NCBI GenBank assembly: GCA_024803745.1
Contig: JANJXV010000013.1
Coordinates: 17,695,001-17,759,000, forward strand
Length of the DNA stretch: 64,000 nt
Direction of reading: 5' to 3'
Source: Megascapheus bottae
Taxonomy: Eukaryota > Chordata > Mammalia > Rodentia > Geomyidae
In this document: positions 22,485 to 34,686 of the stretch, piece after piece
Position numbering within the stretch: position 1 is the stretch's first letter
Layout of the letters: each line of letters opens with the position of its first letter
Made by a program: the position numbers and the translations under genes
Notes under the pieces: generated by a model
The model's database searches: none
Seen by the model: only the letters and a program-made list of their open reading frames with translations
What the model was told of the DNA's origin: nothing

Positions 22485-22757
22485 TTGATCTTAAATGTTG
22501 CAAAAACAAAGAAGGACCTGTACTACAATGGGAAGAAAATTCGAATTACAGCAGATCTCTCCATGCAAACCCTAAATGCAAGAAAAGCTTGGAAAAACAT
22601 CATTGATGTCCTGAAGACCAACAACTGCCAACCCAGACTGATACCTCCAACAAAACTAGCATTTACATTTGAGGGAGAAACAAGAATATTTCACTCCAAA
22701 GAGAAGCTTTATGAATACGTGCACACCAAACCAGCTTTACAAAAAAATACTAATTAA
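22485..22757 (+). pseudogene. L1 ORF1 C-terminal fragment
   Basis: The reading frame gives NGKKIRITADLSMQTLNARK and TKLAFTFEGETRIF, the C-terminal RNA-binding domain of the L1 ORF1 nucleic-acid chaperone, followed by a TAA. The coiled coil and RRM that should precede it are missing: the 5' UTR joins directly to the C-terminal domain. About 90 of the usual 300-plus residues remain. Confidence 0.85.
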
Positions 22758-22878
22758 TCGAGAACAAATTGTAGAACATCAAGAACCCCCATCAAGAAGC
22801 AAACATCTATAATTCACTAAACACAAAAGGGGAAAAAAGAGAGAGAAAGAAACTTAGAAGTAAAAATAAATAACGACA

Positions 22879-25800
22879 ATGGACACTGACCACTTCTCCA
22901 TAATCTCCCTAAAAGTGAATGGCTGAACAATCCAATCAAAAGACACAGAGCAGCAGACTGGATTAAGAAACACCACCCATCCATATGTTGCCTCCAAGAG
23001 ACCCACCTCACCACCAAAGACAGAAAAAACTTCCACTCCAATACACCATGCAAAAAAGCAGGCGTAGCAATCTTATTCTCCAACAAAATTAACTTCTCTG
23101 TAAAATCAGTACATAAAGATAGAGACGGCCATTATATATTAGTAAAGGGTACAATCCATGCCCATAATATTACAGTTATAAGCATTAACTCCCTGAACAT
23201 GGGAGCACCCAAATTCGTCAAACAAACTCTCTTAGAATTACAAAACAAGATAGACTCAAACACAATCATAATGGGAGACCTCAACACACCACAACAAATG
23301 ACAGGTCAACACAACAAAAACTAAGCAAAGACACCATCGACTTAAATGACACCATAGCCCAGCTGGGCTTAACAGATATACACAGAGTCTTCCACCCAAT
23401 GGAAAAACTTTTTACATTTTTCTCAGCAACACATGGAACACACTCTAAAATAGGTCACATAATACTTCATACAGAAAACTTAAGCAGATACAAGAGGTCT
23501 GATATAATCCCATGCATTCTATCAGACCACAGTGGAGTCAGACTAATTCTGAACAATGCAGTCAAAGTGAAAAAACATTCAATAACTTGGAAACTGAACA
23601 ACACACTTCTGAATAAATCCTGGGTAACAGATCAGATCAGAAATGAATTTAAAAACTTCCTTGAATGTAATGAAAATCAAGAAACATCACAAAGGAACTT
23701 ATGGGACACAACAAAGGCAGGTCTAAGAGGCAAATTTATCACACTAGGAGTGCATATTAAAAAGACAGAAGAAGAGCATGTAAATAACCTAAAAAAACTG
23801 AAACACCTAGAGGAGCAAGAAAAAGTTAATTCTAAAACAAATAGAAGGACAGAAATAACAAAAATAAAACCAGAAATATCAGAGATTGAAATAAGACCTA
23901 CTATACACAAAATTGATAAATCAAAAAGTTGGTTCTTTGAAAGAGTCAAGAAAATAGACAGACCCTTGGCAAGATTAATCAAAAAAAAAGGAAAGCAGAG
24001 ACTCAAATAAACTAGATTAGAGACCCCACGGGAAAAATCACAACTGATTCCCAAGAAATTCAGTCCATAACGAATAGGTACTACCAGGACCTATATTCAA
24101 AGAAACAAGAAAATCTAGTAGAAATGGATGATTTCTTAAATAAATATAGGCTACCCACACTGAACAACGATGAGGTAAACAAATTAAACAAACCAATTTC
24201 TTACAACGAAATTGTGGAAGCAATCAGGGAAATGCCAACCAAAAAGAGCCCAGGTCCAGATGGATTCAGTGTGGAAATCTACCAGACATTTAAAGATGAA
24301 ATAACACCTATACTCTTGAAACTCTTCCGAGAAAAAGAAACAGAAGGAGCAATACCAAACTCATTTTATGAAACTAAAGGGAAAGACCCAACAAAAAAAG
24401 AAAACTACAGACCTATCTCTCTAACGAACACAGATGCAAAACTCTTCAATAAAATATTAGCCAACAGGATAAGAGGGACGGCATTAAACTGAAGAGCTTT
24501 TGTATGGCAAAGGACATAGCTAGTAAACTAATTAGGAAGCCTACAGAGTGGGAGAAGATTTTCACCAACCATACAACAGACAAAGGCCTCATATCTAAAA
24601 TATTTCAACAGCTCAAAAAATTGAATCAATCCAAAACTAATCTCCAAAGTACCAACCATCCCATTAAAAGATGGGCCAAAGACTTAAAGAGAGTCTTCTC
24701 TGAAGAAGAAACAAAAATAGCCTATAGACACATGAAGAAATGCTCAACATCTCTGGTCATAAAAGAAATGCAAAACAAAACAACTCTAAGATTCCACCTC
24801 ACTCCAGTTAGAATGGCCATGATCAAGAAGTCTAATAACAACAGATGCTGGAGGGGATGTGGCCAGGAGGGATCCCTACTACACTGTTGGTGGGAGTGCA
24901 AACTCATTCAACCACTATGGAAAGCAGTATGGCAGTTCCTCAAAAGACTAAACATAGAGCTCCCCTATGACCCAGCAATTCCACTACTTGGCATTTACCC
25001 AACCATCCAGAAACAAAGACATATTAAATCCACCAGCACAACAATGTTCATTGCAGCACTATTTACCATAGCAAACATATGGAACCAACCCAGATGTCCC
25101 TCAGTTGATGAGTGGATCAACAAGATGTGGTATTTATACACAATGGAATTCTATGCTGCTGTCAGAAAGAATGACATTGCCACATTAGTAAGGAAATGGA
25201 AAGACTTAAAAAAAAATCATATAAAGTGAAGTAAGCCAGACTCAAAGGAACATAGGCTCAATGGTTTCCCTCATTTGTCATAATCAGTAGAAATCTTGGG
25301 CTCTCCTAGCAGAGATTTGCAATAGAGCAAAACCTTGATACAAAAGGCCATAAAGTAGGACGCCAAATGAAAGGATCTCTAGGATATAGAAACATAAGCC
25401 ATATAATGAATAATTGTTGTTCTTAAGATACTGTTATCTCTCATCTCTTTTGCTGTCCCTTGGTTGTCTCATATTGTTACAGTATCTCACTTTGTTACCT
25501 GATATATAGGATATATTTGTATTTGGTTATTTGAAATTGGATAGGAAAGGGGGGAAACCAAGAGTAGGGGTGGGGGTGGGGGGAGGGAAATGAGGACCAA
25601 GACATGTGAAAGGGTATCAATGTATGGGAATTAATGCACCATCTTTCTGGCAAATATCATGTAACCCTTCTATTAATTACAATAAAAATATATGAAAAAA
25701 TTAGCCAACAGAATCCAGAAACAAATTAAAAAATCATACACTATGATCAAGTGGGCTTCATCCCACAGATGCAAGGCTGGTTTAACATTCACAAATCAAT

Positions 25801-27815
25801 CAATGTAATACATCATATCAATAGAGTTAAGGATAAGAATCATATGATAATTTCTCTGGATGTGGAGAAGGCATTTGGCAAAATACAACATCTATTCATG
25901 TTGAAAGCCCTAGAAAAAATAGGAATAAGAGGTACATTCCTCAAAATAGTGAAAGCCATGTATGAAAAACCTACAGCCAGTATTATACTAAATGGTGAAT
26001 GACTGGAACCATTCACGTTAAAATCAGGAACTAGACAGGGATGCCCACTCTCTCCACTTCTCTTCAATATAGTGCTAGAACCCTTAGCCAGAGCAATAAG
26101 GCAAGAAAAAGACATCAAGGGGATCCACACAGGGAAAGAAGAAATTAAACTATCCCTATTCGCAGATGACATGATCCTCTACTTGAGTGACCCAACAAAC
26201 TCCACTCCCAAACTTCTAGAATTAATAAACCACTTTAGCAAAGTGGCAGGATACAAAATCAACCTTCAGAAGTCAGTAGCCTTCTTGTACACCAACAATA
26301 CACAACCAGAAGGCCAAATCAAGAAAATGATCCCATTTGCAATAGCCCTCAGAAGAATAAAATACTTAGGAATATACCTAACCAAAGATGTAAAGGAATT
26401 ATTCAATAAAAACTATAAAAGCCTAATGAAAGAAATTAAAGAGGACACTAGAAAATGGAAAGACATGCCATGCTCATGGCTAGGGAGAACCAACATAGTG
26501 AAAATGGCTATACTGCCAAAATTGATACACAAATTCACTGCAATGCCCATCAAAATCCCAAAGACATTCTTTACTGAAATACAAGATATAATCCAAAGAT
26601 TCATATGGAACAAGAAAAGACCTTAGAATAGCCAAAACAATTCTAGGCAAAAAGAGCAATGCTGATGATATTACAATAGCAGACTTCAAACTCTACTATA
26701 GAGCCATAATAACAAAAACTCCTTGGTATTGGCACAAAAACAGTCCAGAAGATCAGTGGAACAGAATAGAAGACCCAGAGATAGAACCACATACCTATAG
26801 GCAACTTGTATTTGACAAAGGAGCAAAGATATACAGTGGAACAAACATAGTCTATTCAATTATTGGTGCTGGAAAAACTGGGCAGCCACATGCAGAGAAC
26901 TAAAACTTGACCCTAGCCTTTCGCCATGCACAAGGATTAACTCAAATTGGATCAAAGACCTCAACGTCAGATGGGAAACTGTGAAACTGCTATATGATAA
27001 AGTAGGAGAGACACTGGAACTCATAGGCACAGGCAAAAGCTTCCTGAATAGAATCCCAGGGTCACAACAGATTGGAGAGAGACTCGATAAATGAAACTAC
27101 CTAAAAATAAAAAGTTTCTGTACAGATAAAAACATAGTTGCAAAAGTAGAGAGACAGCCAAGAGCTGGGAAAAGATATTCACCAACAATATATCTGACAA
27201 ATGCTTAATATCCACTATCTACAGGGAATTCAAGAAACTAATCCCCCACAAACCCAATAAACCATTCACTATATGGGCAAGGGAACTAAAGAGGGACTTA
27301 TCAGAAAAAGAGATTAAAATGGCAGAAAAGCATATGAGAAAATGTTCATCATCTATGGTCATAAAGGAAATGCAAATAAAAACAACCCTAAGATACCACT
27401 TTACCCCAACAAGAATGGCCAAGATTTTGAACTCAGACAATGACAGTTGCTGGCAGGGTTGTGGAGAAAAAGGAACCCCACTGCACTCCTGGTGGGAATG
27501 TAGACTAGTTCAGCCACTCTGGAAAGCAGTGTGGAGGTTTCTTAAAGAACTGAAAATAGACCTTCCCTGTGATCCCGCCATACCACTTCTGGGCATCTAT
27601 CCTGAACATCATGACCCAGTATATTATAAGGACATCTGCTGAGCTATGCTTATCTCTGCACTATTCACAATAGCCTGGCGATGGAAACAATGCAGATGCC
27701 CTACTGCAGATGAATGGATACAGAAAATGTGGTATATATACACAGTGGAATTCTACATAGCCAACAGACAAGATAAAATAATGGCATTCGCAGGGAAATG
27801 GATGAATCTAGAGTG
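22879..27815 (+). pseudogene. L1 ORF2 (endonuclease-reverse transcriptase), broken
   Basis: The ATG at 22879 opens MDTDHF…LKVNG and then meets a TGA within about 15 codons. Recognisable pieces follow in order: endonuclease with 'SICCLQETHL'-like sequence near 22980-23010 in another frame; the linker at 23399-24010; reverse transcriptase with KKSPGPDGF (24124-24492); the palm with FADDMILYL (26072-26626); thumb and C-terminal Cys region with WQGCGEKGTPLHSWWECRLV (27319-27642); and the end near 27815. The FADD catalytic motif is intact, but frameshifts and the inserted L1 at 24469-25686 abolish function. Confidence 0.88.
24469..25686 (+). mobile_element. L1 lineage B, 5'-truncated, nested in ORF2
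   Basis: The start at 'ggataagaggga' corresponds to the post-RT part of ORF2, and the end is 'ttaattacaataaaaatata'. The host L1 sequence 'ttagccaaca' precedes it (about 24459-24468) and recurs right after its tail (25690-25700), giving a TSD of at least 10 bp. The open frame 24504-25229 (241 residues) is ORF2 C-terminal and contains [20 protein letters not shown]. Confidence 0.9.
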
Positions 27816-28314
27816 AATCATGTTGCGTGAGACAAGTCAAGACCTAAGGAACAAAAGGTGCATGGTATCCTTAATATGTGGCTATTAAATCCAAAGAGTA
27901 CAAGAGGGAGGACTCAATAACTGCATACCCAAAGCTATGGATGTGGTAATGGAAATATAAACATAACTATATGGACATAAAAACCTATGACTCTATAGAC
28001 ATAATGTTTTATTTCATAAATTAATATGTTTCTATGACATACAAACCCTTAGCCTAATTTTGATTAAGTTCTAAATACTAAGTCCCAGTGATTGTAAATA
28101 GAGATTCCCTCCTTGATCACTTGTTTGTTAAACTAGTAATTTGATGTAAAAATTAACATTAATAAATTCTCTAATAAAAAATAACATATAAAAAATAATT
28201 AAAATGTATTTATAAATCTACAAGTAAACCCAATGGACAGTAATTACTCTTGAACATGATTAACTAAACAGAACTCTAAACATTCATACACTGAGACCAA
28301 ATACATATATTCCT

Positions 28315-28692
28315 TTTTTTTAAAGTTCATCTTTTGTTTTTTATTATTTTATTTTTTATTGTGATGTATAGATGGGTTACAGTTACATTCATCAGATATT
28401 AGGTACATTACTTCTCACACATTGATACCCCTTCTCATGTTTTTATCCCCATTTCCTTCCCCCCACCCCTCACAATCATCTTGTTTCTCCCCTTCCCTTT
28501 CCTATTTCAAATAAACAAATATACAATATGCCAGGTAACAAAGTCAGATAACAACATGAGATTAACCATAAGGGCAAACAAAGAGAAGAGAAATAACATA
28601 GTACATTAAGAATAACAATCACAATATAAAGCTCTTGTTTCCATATCCTGGAGATCCTTTCATTTAGCCTCATCCTATATGACCTTATGGAA
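28315..28692 (-). mobile_element. L1 lineage B 3' UTR fragment (minus)
   Basis: Begins with T-rich 'tattttattttttattgtga' and continues through the reverse of the lineage-B 3' UTR to 'ggagatcctttcatttagcc'. Severely 5'-truncated. Confidence 0.85.
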
Positions 28693-29084
28693 AAATCAAC
28701 TAAGCCAAATCACAGGAGAAAAAGACTTCTTAAAGTGACTGGATTCAGAATTCAGTGGAGACACAATTTTCTCCCCCTCTTACCCCCCCCCCAAAAACCT
28801 GAAGAATACATTTTCTTCTAATCATATTTTTTCAAATTTTACTAATTTTCATTTACGTTTTTACTTGTTCTCTTTTATTTTGTCATTTTTTTCTCCATCC
28901 TCTTCCACCCCCCTTTTTTTTCTTCTGTCATCGTGGTCATTCCTAAAAACATAGTAACAGCATTGTGTACAGACTTGATGCCAAAAGTATATTCTTAGGA
29001 GATAATCAAAAGGGCTTAAAAGCTGTGTCATTTGATTATATGAAATGATTCTCATCAAAATGAACTCCTAGAAATGGAAACAAG

Positions 29085-29577
29085 AGGATTTTTTTGTTGT
29101 TGTTGTTACTCATGGGGCTTGACCTTAGGGCGTAGGCACTGTCCTTGGGCTTTGTCAAGGCTAGCACTCTACAGCAACACTTCCTATTTTTTATTCTTTT
29201 TCTTTTTTCTTTTTTTTTTTGTGGGACATGGGGCCTTGGCATGGTCCCTGAGCTCTTCAGGTTACCACCTTACCTCTGGGTCCAGGCATTGTCCCTGAGC
29301 TGTTCAGCTCAAGGCTACCGCTCTACCCTTGAGCCAAGCCCCACTTCCCATTTTCTAGAGATTAATTTGAGATAAGAGTCCCAGGTCATTTGGTGCCCAT
29401 GCTGGCATTGAACTTTGATCCTCAGCTCTCAGCCTCCTGAGTAGCTAAGATTACAGGCCTGAGCCACAGAGAGGAGTTTATATCCTGTTTTATATGTGTA
29501 TGATGCACCAAGTAATCGAACCCATGGCCTTGTGCATGCTAGGCAAGCCCTCTACCACTAGACCATGCTTCCAGCCA
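29085..29577 (-). mobile_element. ID-like dimeric SINE split by another SINE
   Basis: 29085-29205 is the right half and 29476-29577 the left half (cctctaccactagaccatgc) of a minus-strand dimer. The chimeric SINE at 29206-29475 sits between them. Confidence 0.75.
29206..29475 (-). mobile_element. Chimeric 7SL/ID SINE, nested
   Basis: T-rich start, ID-like half (gttcagctcaaggctaccgc), linker and the 7SL-like half ending 'attacaggcctgagccac'. It lies inside the ID dimer at 29085-29577. Confidence 0.82.
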
Positions 29578-29904
29578 ACAAGAGGTTTTATTATTGCACT
29601 GTTTGTGATTCTTTTTCTTTCTTTTTTTTTCCCTTTGGTTTACTCCCTTTGTTTGATTTCTGTTCCCTTAGCATAGAAATGGTGGGACAAAGGGTGAGCT
29701 GATTCAGCTGTGATGTTCACTAGACACTATATTGAAAATGAACTATATAACTTGAGGGAGGAGGGAAGATGGTAGGGGGAAAACTGAGGAAGAATAAGGA
29801 ATGGTTGACACTGCTCCAAAGGAAATGTACTCATTACCTGTCTTATGTAACTATAACTCCTCTGTACACCACCTTTACAAAAAATATTTTAAAAAGAAAA
29901 TATA

Positions 29905-31269
29905 GCCAACTCTCTCCACTCCTTTTTAACATAGTATTAGAATTCCTAGCCAGAGAAATAAGGCAAGAAGCAAGCATAAAGGGGATCCAAATAGGGAAAG
30001 AGGAAGTGAAACTTTCCATCCTTGCAAATTAGGTGATTCTGTACTTAAAGAACCCTATAAACTCCACTCCCGAGCTCCTTGAGCTGATTCAAAACTTTGG
30101 AAGTGTAGCAGCGTATAAAATTAACACTCAAAGATCAACTGCCTTCCTCTATGCCAACAGTGAGAGGAACAAGGAAACAATCAGGAAAGCAACTACTTTT
30201 GCAATAGCCTCAAAGAAAATACCTAGGAATTAACTAAGAATGTAAAGGACCTTTTGCTGAAAACTTTATTTTTTTTGTTTTTTTTATATATTTTTATTGT
30301 AATTAGTAGAAGGGTTACATTATATTTGCCAGATAGATGGTGCATTACTTCACATACATTGATACCCTTTCTCAGGTCTTGGTCTCCCTTTCCCTCCCCC
30401 CACCCCATCACCTCATCTTGTTGCTGAAAACTTTAAAACCCTGAAAAAGGAAATTAAAGCAGAACTGAGGAAATGGAAAAACCTCCCATGCTCCTGGATT
30501 GGAAGCATCAAAATCTTGAAAATGGCAGTCTTGCTAAGGGCTATCTACAAATTCTACTTGGCATTTACCCAATTGTCCAGAAACAAGGGCACACTAAATC
30601 CACTAGCACAACCATGTTTATTACAGCACTATATACCATAGCAAAGGTATGGAACCAACCCAGGTGTCCCTCAGTTGATGAGTGGATCAACAGATGTGGT
30701 ATTTATACACAATGGAATTCTATGCTGCTGTCAGAAAGAACGATATTGCCCCATTTATAAGGAAATGGAAAGACTTAGAAAAAATCATATTAAGTGAAGT
30801 AAGCCAGACTCAAAGGAACATAGGCTCAATGGTTTCCCTCATTTATCATAATCAGTAGAAAACTTGGGCTCTCCTAACAGAGATTCACAATAGAACTAAA
30901 TCTAGATACATAAGGCTATATAGTATGATGCTAAATGAAAGGACCTCTAGGATATAGGAACAAAAGCCATATAATGAGTGATTGTTGTCCTTAATGTACT
31001 ATGTTATCTCATCTCTTTTGCTGTCCATTGGTTATCTCATATTGTTACAGTATTTCACCTTGTTATCTGATATATTTTATATATGCTTAATTGGTTATTT
31101 GAAATTGGATAGGGAAGGGGGGAAATCAAGTTTTGCGGGGGGAGAGTGGTGGGAAATTGGGACCATGACATGAGAAAGGGTATCAATATTTGTGAAATAA
31201 TGTACCTTCTATCTGGTGAATATAATGTAACCCTCCTATTAATTACAATAAAAATATATGAAGAAAAAA
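29905..31269 (+). mobile_element. L1 lineage B, truncated, internally deleted
   Basis: Starts in the reverse-transcriptase palm ('actctctccactcc') and runs to about 30550. It then jumps over the thumb/C-terminal part to 'tacttggcatttaccc' and continues to a 3' UTR ending 'ttaattacaataaaaat'. At the motif where lineage A has FADD the sequence reads 'ctt gca aat tag', so the active-site Asp pair is lost to mutation and a stop. A-rich flanks 'aaagaaaatata' occur at both ends. Confidence 0.82.
30269..30420 (-). mobile_element. Short L1 lineage B 3' end, nested (minus)
   Basis: A 152-bp reverse-orientation 3' UTR fragment with a T-rich left end, bounded by the 15-bp TSD TTGCTGAAAACTTTA/TTGCTGAAAACTTTA at about 30254-30268 and 30421-30435. 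The host L1 reads straight through when it is removed. Confidence 0.88.
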
Positions 31270-31281
31270 AAAAGAAAATAT

Positions 31282-31471
31282 AGGCTGGATGTTTGGCTTA
31301 ATGGTAGAGTATTTGGCTCGCATGCATGAAGACCCGGGTCGATTCCTGGGTAACACATACATAGAAAAAGCCGCAAATGGTGCTGTGGCCCAAGTGGTGG
31401 AGCTCTAACCTTGAGAAAGTCCAAGGACAGTGCTCAGGCCCTGAGTTCAAGCCCAGGACTGGCAAAAAAAA
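31282..31471 (+). mobile_element. ID-like dimeric SINE
   Basis: 'gtttggcttaatggtagagt' A box, 'gggtcgattcctgggt' B-box region, second half ending 'caagcccaggactggc' and an A tail. 'aaagaaaatat' flanks both ends. Confidence 0.9.
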
Positions 31472-31484
31472 AAGAAAATATGGT

Positions 31485-32580
31485 ATGTGTTCACAATTGA
31501 ATTCTCCCTTGAATCTACCATATTTAGTTCATATATTCATATATACTTGCATACCACCCAATGAATTTACTTATTATTTTATAAGCTACATATACTTTTC
31601 ACACACAAGGGAAAATATTCATCTTTGTCTCTCTGGGCCTGGCGACTTCAAACTATTCCAGGATCTTAAATGTTCATTTTCCTCATACTACCTTCATCAT
31701 ATTGTTGTATTATGTCTCAGAGATATTTTTCCAAAAATCATCATTCTATTTTATTTGATGTTTACTTGTTTAGAAAATTAGAAGAATTTCATGCTTATAT
31801 TATATCAGATACTTGCATTTTAGAGTCACTTCACTCCTCCAAGAAAAGAGATCCTATCTCCTTGGCTGGTGTCATTCCTCCAAGAAAAGGGATCCTATCT
31901 CCCTAGCTGGATGGCTTCAGAATCAACTCAATTCTCTTGGGACACGTTCCCTCAGTGATGGCCTTCCAGCACCGTCCATCTGAAGGCCGAAGAAATAATG
32001 TTCATGCACTGGATCCCAAACTCTGTTATTTTTTGTGATTACCTCCAGGGACCTGAACAGCTTCTATATCTAGGAGTTGCTTGACTGTAGACTCAGTAGT
32101 CTGCTGTGGCTTCTCAGAAGGATCAATGCTTCAGTGAAGTTGGTGCAACATACATCTAGAGACCTCAGTAGATGGCAGTGGACCCAGGGAAATACCGGTA
32201 GATGCCTAAGAAACCATCATCACAGGTTGTTTGAACACTTCACTCTTTCTTTTCCTCTGAAGAATGAATTCAAAAACAAAAAGGAACCTACCTCATAAAA
32301 ATTGCTGTGGGGATTAAATATGTGTTTGATGTTACAAATACATACTTGGGAAAAGTGAGATCTTTAGGAATAGAGATTCTAATTATCACAGTGTTGCAAC
32401 TCCTCAACAGTGGAGTGACATAATTTTACATACAGCAGAGGATTCATACATTTTACAAACACTGAGGATTCATAAGAGAGCTAGGGGAGCACACTCTGTC
32501 ATTGTTGTGAACGTTCTGATGTTCTGTATGATAAGGAAGTACTCAATAAAATATTTTGACACTATTCCTGGAAATCATCT
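31485..32580. other. Distal 3' flank of the OR gene 2 unit; 41-bp tandem duplication
   Basis: 31490-31800 matches 44275-44514 plus 44717-44760 of the gene 3 unit. From about 31835 there is a two-copy 41-bp tandem repeat (tcctccaagaaaagrgatcc at 31835 and 31876). 31900-32580 holds no gene or repeat I can name. The small open frame 32077-32298 is unsupported. Confidence 0.5.
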
Positions 32581-34657
32581 GAACATCTTTTAAATGTATC
32601 ATTTTAGGGAGAAATTTTAAGGATTTACTTTCAACTTTCTTTATGACATTACATGTCCTATTTTTGTTATTTAAAATTGAATTTTGCATATTTCTATATC
32701 ATGCGCCTGCACAGTATTTAGGGTCATGTGTTGCAAGTATCAAAACAGAATCCTTAGCAGTAGACACATCCTGACTGATTAATGCTAATATCATTATTTT
32801 ATTCCAGGAATTTAGTACCATTTCTTAATCACAGATATCCAAGTAAATCTGGAAACAATGTTGACCTAATAAGACAATTTGTTTAATTAAATTCTCTTGC
32901 AAATATGAAAGTGTTGAGAGGTATGCACAAGTACTGAGATAGAAGGAAGATTGGGTATGTTGTTGTGTAAATTCAGTTGCTCAATAGCCAATCCAGACCT
33001 AATGTGTCTCCACGATGCTTTCCAATGCATGCCTGAATCATCAGCTTCATCCAGGATTTCTCTACAAGAGAGCAGAAGTACTTTACAAGGTGATAAAAAC
33101 CACTATAATTTTGTATGACTACAGAAGGATGGATGCGCTCCCCTTTCAAGATTTAAGAAATTGGATTTTGTTCATTAATTTGATGCAAACTATTAGAGAG
33201 ACTTTGACTCTATATAAAATCTGCAGTTCATACATGTAGAAACATGGCAAGTGTAATCAAGTAATTAGGTGGTGAGTGATTTGGGCTGGCTTGCTCTGTT
33301 TATACCACCAGTTTCATGTCAGTAATTACTTATAATTCATTACCAGGATTGTTGGTTTACTTAATAGTAAGATATATGCATGATCTTTTCAGCACTACTC
33401 AAATTGCTGCCAGAATGCTACCTTTGAGCTGCTTTGGATTCATATTGATATTTAAATGTTACAAATTAATTTGTACTTTTTGAACATAAAGTTATAAAAT
33501 CTGGCAGAACTACTTTGATTATCCATTTGATTGTATTAGTAGATGTGGGATTTATGAAAATGTTCATATATGCATACAGAAAATTTGGAACATCAGGATC
33601 AACACGTGAATTTTTTTCTATGTACTTTATATAGCTACATATTATGTTCAAAATGCCTTGATTAGGTGAAAAGCATTTATAAATTACCGCTACAGTACAA
33701 AATTATTTATTTGAATGAAACAACTTCAATTCAGTCAGACAATAAAGTGCCATTCGCATAGAGATTGCAATAATTCAGAGGATATGCAAAACACTATTTT
33801 CTGTTTCAAAACATAAAAATATTCATTAATTTTAACAGTTTGAAAAGCAGAAGTAACCTTACATATATCCCTAATTTACAATTTTATCTAGTTCAGTATG
33901 AGAAACAAATTTAATGCTTCTCAAAAAGGGTTTCTTTTTAACAGATAGCTATTTTGAAATGTGTGTAAAACTAGGAGATGCTATATCGTGTTAGGCTGAA
34001 GAAGATCCAGTGAATCCAATTCCCATTTATAAGTGGATTTATGGGTTTGATTCCTTTTATAACAACTGAATTTCATTATAATACAGTAAGGGAAGGAACA
34101 GGCAATTAATCTTCTAGGTTGAATATTTGGGATATACCATTTGCTATGCAACCATGAACATGTAACACACTCATCACCAGACTCTGATAACTTGGACCTA
34201 CATAATAGAAATTATCATGTCATTTTTAGAACATGCAATATGTCATGTTATACTCAAAGTCCAGTAAGAATCTAAGTCTCATCTGCATCACACCATTTAG
34301 AAAGTATGCAAACATATATGAGCTGCTCCCTGAGCCTTCCTTGCAACAACTTAAAGGACCTGATTTTCCTCAAATATACTCAAACTTATAAATGATTATA
34401 GTAATCTAACTAGTGTTTATATAGACTTTAATATTACCTATTATTTGGATTGAAGAAATTTTAAATATAAAGGTAAAAACACAGTGTAGAATAGAATTTT
34501 GAGTGTGGTTTTGCAAAATTCAGTTTAAAATTGTAGATGGAATCATCTTTCCATGTGAATGTGACTTGGTACTTGAATATGTTTATAATGACATTCCATA
34601 TAGGTTAGTGAATATGATATTATAACATTTATATACTTAATAATCTATTCATCCTAG
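32581..34657 (+). promoter_or_regulatory. 5' flank/intron of OR gene 3
   Basis: Collinear with the 5' flank of OR gene 2 (13560-13593 plus 16236-18044) but free of the L1 and SINE insertions seen there, so it is the cleanest copy of the block. Non-coding, with no consistent open frame. The upstream exon and promoter are expected here. Confidence 0.65.
34645..34657 (+). other. 3' splice site before OR gene 3 coding exon
   Basis: 'ctattcatcctag' ends at 34657, 29 bases before the ATG. The motif is identical to those before genes 1 and 4. Confidence 0.7.
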
Positions 34658-34686
34658 AATTGCTCAGGCAGCAGTTCCATTGTCTT

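Larger units (their letters stand above)
21065..28194 (+). mobile_element. Full-length-ended L1 lineage A, inactive, with nested insertions
   Basis: The only L1 in the window with a 5' UTR. Order: GC-rich 5' UTR (21065 to about 22480), ORF1 C-terminal fragment (to 22757), inter-ORF spacer, ORF2 (22879-27815, broken) and a 3' UTR to 28194. A perfect 14-bp TSD, ATAATTAAAATGTA, at 21051-21064 and 28195-28208 bounds it. It contains an ID SINE (22134-22332) and a lineage-B L1 (24469-25686). Most of ORF1 is deleted and ORF2 has many stops, so it is not autonomous. The equivalent site in the gene 3 unit, near 38935, lacks the element. Confidence 0.9.
28209..29898 (+). mobile_element. Old L1 lineage C 3' region, heavily interrupted
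   Basis: 28209-28314, 28693-29084 and 29578-29898 form one degenerate 3' UTR ending 'atgtactcattacc…ataactcctctgtacaccac'. It is collinear with 38936-39490 plus 43795-44074 in the gene 3 unit and with the reverse complement of 54480-54990. Insertions at 28315 and 29085 break it. No open frame. Confidence 0.65.

Noticed and set aside
21157..22509. Several overlapping open frames on both strands (up to 172 residues) in a GC-rich island
   Set aside because: They lie in the L1 5' UTR, overlap each other in different frames, are interrupted by a SINE and match no family. GC richness explains them.
24504..25229. 241-residue open frame as an independent gene
   Set aside because: It is the C-terminal part of L1 ORF2 in a truncated insertion with a TSD.
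34660..34686. N-terminal extension of OR gene 3 to 322 residues
   Set aside because: The upstream first codon is TTG and the stretch follows the conserved splice acceptor. The ATG at 34687 aligns with the other copies. The same argument rejects the extension of gene 4 to 50884.
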